Assembly (NCBI GenBank): GCA_022749755.1
Contig: CM040449.1
Coordinates: forward strand, 16,092,363-16,156,362
DNA length: 64,000 bases
Reading direction: 5' to 3'
Source: Azadirachta indica
Taxonomy: Eukaryota > Streptophyta > Magnoliopsida > Sapindales > Meliaceae
The notes under the pieces were generated by a model. It saw nothing but the letters and a program-made list of their open reading frames with translations, was not told where the DNA came from and made no database searches. Shown one piece after another: positions 58,919-64,000 of this stretch (the first letter of the stretch is position 1; the number at the start of each line of letters is the position of its first letter). The translations under genes were made by a program, and so were the position numbers.

Positions 58919-59455
58919 AAAACACACAAACATAATTATTAAAGATGCTGTGGTCCCAAGGACCACAACTTTTGGATTTTCCACGCGGGAACAAAGACAG
59001 GAGGGTCCACCACTTCCGCAGTCCCAATCAAGGAAAAAGATCCTCGATTAGTGCTTCGAGCTGGTCCACAACTTTGCAAAGTTTGCGGTGGTTGTCCTCA
59101 TGGTGGGGCAGGATATCGCTGGCCCAGTTGTCCTTCGCGGATTGTCCGCGTATGTACTCCAACTTTTGCCGGTGGAGCTCACGGAGTTGCCGTACTTGCT
59201 GGCAGGCTTGCTTGGCTGCCTCATCTCGTACCTCACGGCGTTGTCGGTCGAGTGTATACTGGTCGAGCAGGTTGATTCCGGCGGGTGACATGTCTTGTTC
59301 GGCTTGCAGGAGTCCGGCGTGAGCGAGTGCAAACGGGAAACCTTCTGGTCTATGGAGTAGGCCAGGGTTGATTGTAAGTTTTTGGGCAGGTGGCCGTTGT
59401 TCACGGCTTGGTCGAACTGTAACACCGCTGCTACCACTGGTAAAACTGCTGATAC
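58919..59455 (-). repeat. 537-bp direct repeat of EPRV-B2 3' region, left copy
   Basis: Matches 59,849-60,385 with one visible base difference near 58,981. It covers most of the overlapping 3' ORF and the start of the intergenic region. It ends at the primer-site sequence on one side and at a short shared ACC on the other. Confidence 0.92.
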
Positions 59456-59457
59456 CA
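59449..59457 (-). other. EPRV-B2 partial primer-binding site at a breakpoint
   Basis: TGGTATCAG on minus matches the first nine bases of the tRNA-Met complement. The following bases belong to the duplicated 3' ORF instead of the rest of the site. The breakpoint thus falls inside the primer site. Confidence 0.75.
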
Positions 59458-59563
59458 TATATGATTTTTGCAAGTGCGGAAACAGGATCTTGTACTCTTA
59501 GAAAATCACAAAGAAGTCTAAGGTACTATATACAAAAGAGAGAGAAATGTAAGAAAGGAAAGG

Positions 59564-59569
59564 TTTATT
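59564..59569 (-). terminator. EPRV-B2 AATAAA polyadenylation signal
   Basis: AATAAA on minus, about 75 nt downstream of the TATA box and about 110 nt before the primer site, the usual arrangement for the terminally redundant pregenomic RNA. Confidence 0.7.
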
Positions 59570-59641
59570 GATACTCAAAGCTATTACAGAGAAGTCTAAG
59601 TATCTGTTCCTAGGATGAGGAAGCAAATAGCTTAGAATACA

Positions 59642-59650
59642 TATTTATAG
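59642..59650 (-). promoter_or_regulatory. EPRV-B2 TATA box
   Basis: CTATAAATA on minus is a near-perfect plant TATA box. Upstream, three copies of TAGTGCGC lie at 59,737-59,804. These features resemble a caulimovirid pregenomic promoter. Activity in this genomic copy is not known. Confidence 0.75.
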
Positions 59651-59736
59651 AGGAAATAGCTAAGCATCCGGGTACGCTATGGGCCCCATCGCAATGCTAG
59701 AAAGCTAACCTCTTTTGACTCTTAGCGCGAATAATT

Positions 59737-59804
59737 GCGCACTAGCTTAAAGATAACGCGCACGCAGGCGCACTAAAACAAAAGCGAAAAAGGACAGCGC
59801 ACTA
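59737..59804 (-). promoter_or_regulatory. Cluster of GCGCACTA/TAGTGCGC motifs upstream of the EPRV-B2 TATA box
   Basis: The octamer occurs at 59,737-59,744, 59,768-59,775 and 59,797-59,804, with a related GCGCACGC at about 59,758. It lies 90-155 nt upstream of the TATA box in an otherwise AT-rich region. It could be an enhancer-like array; the binding factor is unknown. Confidence 0.4.
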
Positions 59805-59957
59805 ACGGCGCGACTTACAAACAAAAGATGCGTAAAGCAAACGCACCGAAAACACACAAACATAATTATTAAAGATGCTGTGGTCCCAAGGACCACAACT
59901 TTTGGATTTTTCACGCGGGAACAAAGACAGGAGGGTCCACCACTTCCGCAGTCCCAA

Positions 59958-60395
59958 TCAAGGAAAAAGATCCTCGATTAGTGCTTCGAGCTGGTCCACA
60001 ACTTTGCAAAGTTTGCGGTGGTTGTCCTCATGGTGGGGCAGGATATCGCTGGCCCAGTTGTCCTTCGCGGATTGTCCGCGTATGTACTCCAACTTTTGCC
60101 GGTGGAGCTCACGGAGTTGCCGTACTTGCTGGCAGGCTTGCTTGGCTGCCTCATCTCGTACCTCACGGCGTTGTCGGTCGAGTGTATACTGGTCGAGCAG
60201 GTTGATTCCGGCGGGTGACATGTCTTGTTCGGCTTGCAGGAGTCCGGCGTGAGCGAGTGCAAACGGGAAACCTTCTGGTCTATGGAGTAGGCCAGGGTTG
60301 ATTGTAAGTTTTTGGGCAGGTGGCCGTTGTTCACGGCTTGGTCGAACTGTAACACCGCTGCTACCACTGGTAAAACTGCTGGACTTGTCTGCCAT
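59958..60395 (-). CDS. EPRV-B2 overlapping 3' ORF (145 aa), unknown function
   Basis: ATG at 60,395 (MADKSSSFTSGSSG), in the -1 frame relative to the polyprotein, overlapping nearly its whole C-terminal tail and ending 20 nt beyond it. Plan: Ser-rich start, PFALAHAGLLQAEQDM, Arg/Gln-rich helix (KQACQQVRQLRELHRQ), acidic end (QLEALIEDLFP). Start position, frame, PF(S/A)LA word and acidic tail agree with the B1 ORF although the sequences are well diverged. A longer upstream frame to 60,521 exists, but the ATG at 60,395 matches the B1 start. Confidence 0.65.
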   Translation of the reverse strand: MADKSSSFTSGSSGVTVRPSREQRPPAQKLTINPGLLHRPEGFPFALAHAGLLQAEQDMSPAGINLLDQYTLDRQRREVRDEAAKQACQQVRQLRELHRQKLEYIRGQSAKDNWASDILPHHEDNHRKLCKVVDQLEALIEDLFP

Positions 60396-63300
60396 TCTTC
60401 GGAAATTAGACCGGAAACTAGTCTTGAGAGCGTGTCTGCTAACTGGTTGTCCTTGCCGTCGATGTGGTTGAATGTAACTGGGATGCCAAGGCCTGTTATA
60501 TAGTCTGCAAAAGCGATCCACCTCACGCGCGATGGCTTATGGTTGGCAGACTTGTCGAAGAAGGAGACGATGGCTTTACAGTCAGTACGGATAGTGACGT
60601 GTTGTTTATCAAGATAATGAATCTTGAAGTGGTCCAGGGAATTCATCACCGCGTGTATTTCTGCGTCAATGGTCGCTTTCGGCGTGCTAAATTTTCCACT
60701 GGCATATGCACAAACACGTTCTGTGGTCCTGGAATCATTTGCTTTTAGTTTCCACTTGCAGATTCCACCCCATCCGTCCATGCATCCGTCGCTTTCTATT
60801 ACAATCGAACATCCTTCTGGAGGAAGCTCGAAATCTGGCAAGTTCTGGACTTGGGCTTTGATTTGTCTGATTAAGGCCCAATCTTCCTTGTTCATGCGTC
60901 TCTCACCTGTTGGACTAACCTTTGCATATAATGGGCTGAGTAAACGGCCCAAATTAGGAATGTAGGCTCGTGCGTAGTTGAGAAGGCCCAAAAAGGATCT
61001 GAGCCCTTTTGTTTCTTGCAGAACCTGGTCTGGAAAGTCCGCTATTTTCTTGAAGATATGGGGCTGTAAATTGATACGGCCCTGATCAATTGTGGCGCCC
61101 AGGAAATCTATCTTGGTCTGGGCTATTTTCATCTTGGTTGGGCTGAGAATAAGCCCATTGGACTGACATCTTCGTAGCATCTCTTTGAGGTGCTTCTCAT
61201 GATCTGCTGTATTGTTGGAGAAGACTAAGATGTCGTCGATGTAGACAGCTATGAACGCTTCTGTGCCCTTGAACACTTGATCCATTTTCCGTTGAAATAC
61301 TGCTGGAGCGTTCTTCAATCCAAATGGCATAACAAGCCATTCGTATAATCCGTCTGGAACCCAAAAAGCTGTCCATGGAATAGAGTCAGGGTGCATCGCT
61401 ACTTGATGGAATCCTGATTTGAGGTCAAACTTTGAGAAGACCTTAGCGTTGCTGACTCTCTTAATGATTGTGTTGATCCCAGGGAGGCTGTACTGGTCCT
61501 TTTCTGTGAGGTCATTCAGTCTCTTGTAATTAAAGACCATGCGCTCCTTACCCTTCACTTCTTTTCCTGAGACTGGATCAACTGTAGTCCCGGAATTTAC
61601 TATGAAAGCAGTAGTCCTATGCCTGCTTTTGCTAGGTCTGATCACACCAAGTTCGAGGAGAGCTTTGACATGCTTCCTGAAAGATTCTTCCATTGCGGGT
61701 GTGACGTGCTTGATAGGCTTGTCTTCTATGATCAGGTCGGGGTTCTTGATCTCAAGATAACACTGAACTTGATTATGAGCCCAGTATTTCATTGGGTTGT
61801 CACCGATATATCCCTGATCTCGTAGTTGTTGCAGTAATGGGCCAAACTTCTGTTTGAAGCCTGGGAAAGGACTGTCTTCTTTGTCTGCAACAGTAGCCTG
61901 AATCCATTGGATCTCCTCATAAGACCCTTCTTCTTTTGTAATCTCAGGATCGATAATTTCCTGAGTTTGGACACACGGGGCTGCGAGCTTTGTTTGAATT
62001 GTTGTGATATTCTTGTAGAACGTCACCTCAGTGCCTTCTAATCTGACACCTCCATTTAAGCTCCGGATAAAATTGCAGCCGAGTATCATGGCTATCCCTT
62101 CACCTAAAGATAGTGAATCAAGACAATAACAGTAAGGGATACGGAATGTATGTCCACCAATCCTCATCTGACCATATTTTAACTTCTGCCGGCTCTTCTG
62201 AGTTGAATTAATTCCGTGGAATGTCACCTCGAACGTGTTAGGCTCGATTGCTTCCTTTGGAATCCTTCCTGCATCAATACAACACGTTGTTGCGCCGGTG
62301 TCGAGGATTGCCTTTACATCAAACCTGGGTAGACCTGGAACATCTAATTCCACTGTTAGGTTGTAGAGCATGTTTTTAACTGGTCTGACCTTAGGTTCAC
62401 CGTCTGTCTCTTTTACGGTTGAAGCGGTGATAAGAGCATTACACTCTTCATCTTCATCTGCATCAGACTCTGGTTCTGTCGCAGGTTCTGGTTCTTTGAT
62501 CACCACTCCTTTTCCCTTTTCTTGAGCTCTGGTTTTCTGTTCCATTTCTGCTCTGGATCTCTCGAGCTCTTCTTCCAATTCTTTCTGGTGTAGGAGTTGC
62601 TTGTAGTATTCTACCTCTCGTTTTCGTCTCTGGATTTCACCGTCCTGGTAGGCAATATATTCTTGCTGAGCTGTTAGCAAACTCCTTGGGCTGTACTGAG
62701 TTTCACCTCGGGGTTCTACTTTCACCTCGGTGTCACAGTAATGCTGAGAGCACATACTGCAACTGGTCAGGTCACACTGAGTGCAGTGTATCCTTGCTCG
62801 CTGCTGAGTCTGATTCTTGCAGAAGTGACACTTGTGCTGAGCTGGATCTGCAATGGGTCTGTTATGTTCCCAATTGTGCTGACACTGATATTGATCTCGG
62901 GAAACTCGAACTAAAGCCCTGTAGCCTCCTGGCTTTCCCATCCAATACGTACCATCTTCTTCACGAAACATGAAGATAGTTTCTTCTCGGTCATAATTCT
63001 CTTCGTTCTCAGAGATACTAAAGATAGCATCACTCATTTCTTCACCTTCGTCAACCGAGACTATTTCACATTCTGGTGGGAGGTCTATCTGTTCGTACAT
63101 GGCTACACGTTTTACAGACTTTTTATCATTTGGGCAGTCTCTGGCGAAATGCCCTTCATCTCCGCATAAGTAGCATTTGCAGCGTCTGTCTTTCAACAAA
63201 TGCTTTTTCTTCTCTATTCTGGCATGTGTAGCATGAGGCTTGCCTTTGTAGGTTGTTGCTCTACGAACCCCATACTTTCTTTCTCTGGTGTTTTTACCAT

Positions 63301-64000
63301 AGTAACCTGGGATTGGCATCTCCGAGCAGAATGATAGATTCTTCAATGATCTTCGGAATGCTGCTTCTTTGCATTCAGCCTCGAGATACTTGTATGTGAA
63401 CAGAACTCGTGGTAATACCCCGACTTCATTGCCAGGATACCTCTGAGCATACGCTGTCCTGATCTTACTTCCCAGATCGTTTGGCATCTTTAGCCAGAAC
63501 TTCTCACTGAGCTCAGGGCTGATGAACATTCGCCCTGTCTTTGCTGCTAACTTCACATAGTCGTTCATGTATTGAACGATATCTTTAATATTTGGGCAGC
63601 TTAGTCTTTCTAGGTCCCGATACGCTTCATCCTGTATCGCTGTGGAACCTGTTGTTGGATCTTCAAGAGAGAACACCCTTCGCATCTGTGAGATGATGTT
63701 CTGAGTTCCCTCTCTTCCATCAGAAGCTCTCACCATGGCCTCATACTCAGTTGGAAACTGCATACGCCACTGGATCCACATTAGCTTCTCTGTTTCACCA
63801 AGCAAGTTCTCCATAAACTCTGCTTTGTCCATAGGGTCAGTAAACCCTTGAGCTGCTACATAGTTCTTGGTGATTGATTCCCATCGTGAGAATACCTCAT
63901 GAAAGAGGCCCATTTGTCTTGGCAAGACAAATAGAGCTCCTGTTGTAAACTGAGCTGACGGGAAGTGCCAATGTTCTGTGGATCTATCTCCTTTAAACTT
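59978..64000 (-). CDS. EPRV-B2 polyprotein: coat, Zn knuckle, protease, RT, RNase H (partial)
   Basis: Open from the window edge (frame already coding upstream of the ATG at 63,925) to the stop at 59,978, with no premature stop in more than 1,330 codons. Coat-like N-terminal part (HWHFPSAQFTTGALFVL, WIQWRMQFPTEYEAMV). Zinc knuckle CYLCGDEGHFARDC intact (about 63,135-63,183). Second Cys-rich block at 62,720-62,880. Protease ILDTGATTCC intact (about 62,300). RT with VMPFGLKNAPAVFQRKMD and YIDDILVFS (about 61,230). RNase H residues present in ESDGCMDGWGG, DAEIHAVM, RTDCKAIV and LADTLSR. All catalytic motifs look conserved, unlike B1. The C-terminal tail after RNase H is shared with the overlapping ORF. 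Completeness of the 5' half cannot be judged from this window. Confidence 0.92.
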   Translation of the reverse strand, partial: KFKGDRSTEHWHFPSAQFTTGALFVLPRQMGLFHEVFSRWESITKNYVAAQGFTDPMDKAEFMENLLGETEKLMWIQWRMQFPTEYEAMVRASDGREGTQNIISQMRRVFSLEDPTTGSTAIQDEAYRDLERLSCPNIKDIVQYMNDYVKLAAKTGRMFISPELSEKFWLKMPNDLGSKIRTAYAQRYPGNEVGVLPRVLFTYKYLEAECKEAAFRRSLKNLSFCSEMPIPGYYGKNTRERKYGVRRATTYKGKPHATHARIEKKKHLLKDRRCKCYLCGDEGHFARDCPNDKKSVKRVAMYEQIDLPPECEIVSVDEGEEMSDAIFSISENEENYDREETIFMFREEDGTYWMGKPGGYRALVRVSRDQYQCQHNWEHNRPIADPAQHKCHFCKNQTQQRARIHCTQCDLTSCSMCSQHYCDTEVKVEPRGETQYSPRSLLTAQQEYIAYQDGEIQRRKREVEYYKQLLHQKELEEELERSRAEMEQKTRAQEKGKGVVIKEPEPATEPESDADEDEECNALITASTVKETDGEPKVRPVKNMLYNLTVELDVPGLPRFDVKAILDTGATTCCIDAGRIPKEAIEPNTFEVTFHGINSTQKSRQKLKYGQMRIGGHTFRIPYCYCLDSLSLGEGIAMILGCNFIRSLNGGVRLEGTEVTFYKNITTIQTKLAAPCVQTQEIIDPEITKEEGSYEEIQWIQATVADKEDSPFPGFKQKFGPLLQQLRDQGYIGDNPMKYWAHNQVQCYLEIKNPDLIIEDKPIKHVTPAMEESFRKHVKALLELGVIRPSKSRHRTTAFIVNSGTTVDPVSGKEVKGKERMVFNYKRLNDLTEKDQYSLPGINTIIKRVSNAKVFSKFDLKSGFHQVAMHPDSIPWTAFWVPDGLYEWLVMPFGLKNAPAVFQRKMDQVFKGTEAFIAVYIDDILVFSNNTADHEKHLKEMLRRCQSNGLILSPTKMKIAQTKIDFLGATIDQGRINLQPHIFKKIADFPDQVLQETKGLRSFLGLLNYARAYIPNLGRLLSPLYAKVSPTGERRMNKEDWALIRQIKAQVQNLPDFELPPEGCSIVIESDGCMDGWGGICKWKLKANDSRTTERVCAYASGKFSTPKATIDAEIHAVMNSLDHFKIHYLDKQHVTIRTDCKAIVSFFDKSANHKPSRVRWIAFADYITGLGIPVTFNHIDGKDNQLADTLSRLVSGLISEEWQTSPAVLPVVAAVLQFDQAVNNGHLPKNLQSTLAYSIDQKVSRLHSLTPDSCKPNKTCHPPESTCSTSIHSTDNAVRYEMRQPSKPASKYGNSVSSTGKSWSTYADNPRRTTGPAISCPTMRTTTANFAKLWTSSKH
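62547..62953 (-). repeat. EPRV-B2 Cys-rich region, main copy of the duplicated segment
   Basis: In-order copy of the stretch also found at 58,507-58,918. It lies within the intact polyprotein frame. Confidence 0.85.

Larger units (their letters stand above)
58290..64000 (-). mobile_element. EPRV-B2: endogenous badnavirus-like pararetrovirus (runs off window)
   Basis: On minus from the window edge: coat-to-RNase H polyprotein (to 59,978), overlapping 3' ORF, intergenic promoter region (59,950-59,458), and primer-site sequence (59,457-59,449). It then passes into a second, truncated copy of the 3' ORF and intergenic start (59,455-58,919), a Cys-rich piece (58,918-58,507) and a P1/ORF1 fragment (58,506-58,290). 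The tail is therefore a rearranged partial tandem. The repeats inside it are almost identical to the main copy, so rearrangement is recent relative to base divergence, or happened just before integration. Confidence 0.9.

Noticed and set aside
58350..59051. 233-codon plus-strand ORF
   Set aside because: Antisense shadow of the EPRV-B2 Cys-rich fragment; Cys/Ser/Leu-rich by reverse reading.
1..64000. tRNA genes, rRNA and CRISPR arrays
   Set aside because: No cloverleaf-like A/B box pairs, rRNA segments or spaced repeat arrays were noticed by eye; the tRNA-like words are primer-binding sites.

Overview
This is a plant nuclear window, most likely from a eudicot. The evidence is AT-rich non-coding DNA, GT-AG introns, a tubby-like F-box gene, an RDM4/IWR1-type gene, a Ty1/Copia retrotransposon and several endogenous pararetrovirus (Caulimoviridae) copies. 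No species is assigned.

Layout. 1-5.6 kb is AT-rich intergenic DNA with dinucleotide repeats. 5.7-9.9 kb holds a tubby-like F-box gene (423 aa) with a spliced, uORF-bearing leader. 9.9-20.8 kb is mostly non-coding and contains a roughly 1-kb tandem duplication with an internal repeat of about 175 bp (11.7-13.3 kb), a possible small minus-strand transcription unit (15.7-16.0 kb) and a three-unit diverged repeat (16.1-16.6 kb). 20.9-21.1 kb is a GC-richer, coding-like patch. 22.9-26.6 kb is a ten-exon RDM4/DMS4-like gene (363 or 364 aa). From 28.6 kb onward there are short exon-like segments with compatible splice phases that I cannot identify, then intron-like T-rich DNA.

33.55-51.68 kb is one old, decayed Copia element with diverged LTRs and a TSD of about 5 bp. 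It has been split twice by pararetroviral DNA. EPRV-A (33.96-42.65 kb) is a scrambled tungrovirus/badnavirus-clade genome: its protease-RT-RNase H parts lie on plus and its ORF1-ORF2-movement-coat part on minus. It has inverted leader arms and is bracketed by an identical 178-bp direct repeat of Copia DNA. EPRV-B1 (45.06-50.3 kb, minus) is a badnavirus-like copy with a 1,270-codon open polyprotein segment. One of its ends falls exactly at the tRNA-Met primer-binding site.

51.7-58.2 kb is again host non-coding DNA, including a diverged second copy of the 31.6-32.6 kb segment. 58.3-64 kb (minus) is EPRV-B2, a second badnavirus-like copy. It has an uninterrupted coat-to-RNase H reading frame that runs off the window, a recognisable pararetroviral promoter/polyA/primer-site block, and a rearranged tandem tail.

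The most interesting signal is a conserved alternative-frame ORF overlapping the 3' end of the polyprotein in both B copies. Next are the breakpoints at the primer-binding site and the nesting of two different viral lineages in one retrotransposon about 7 kb from an RNA-directed DNA methylation gene. All viral copies here are described as found, with their breaks.
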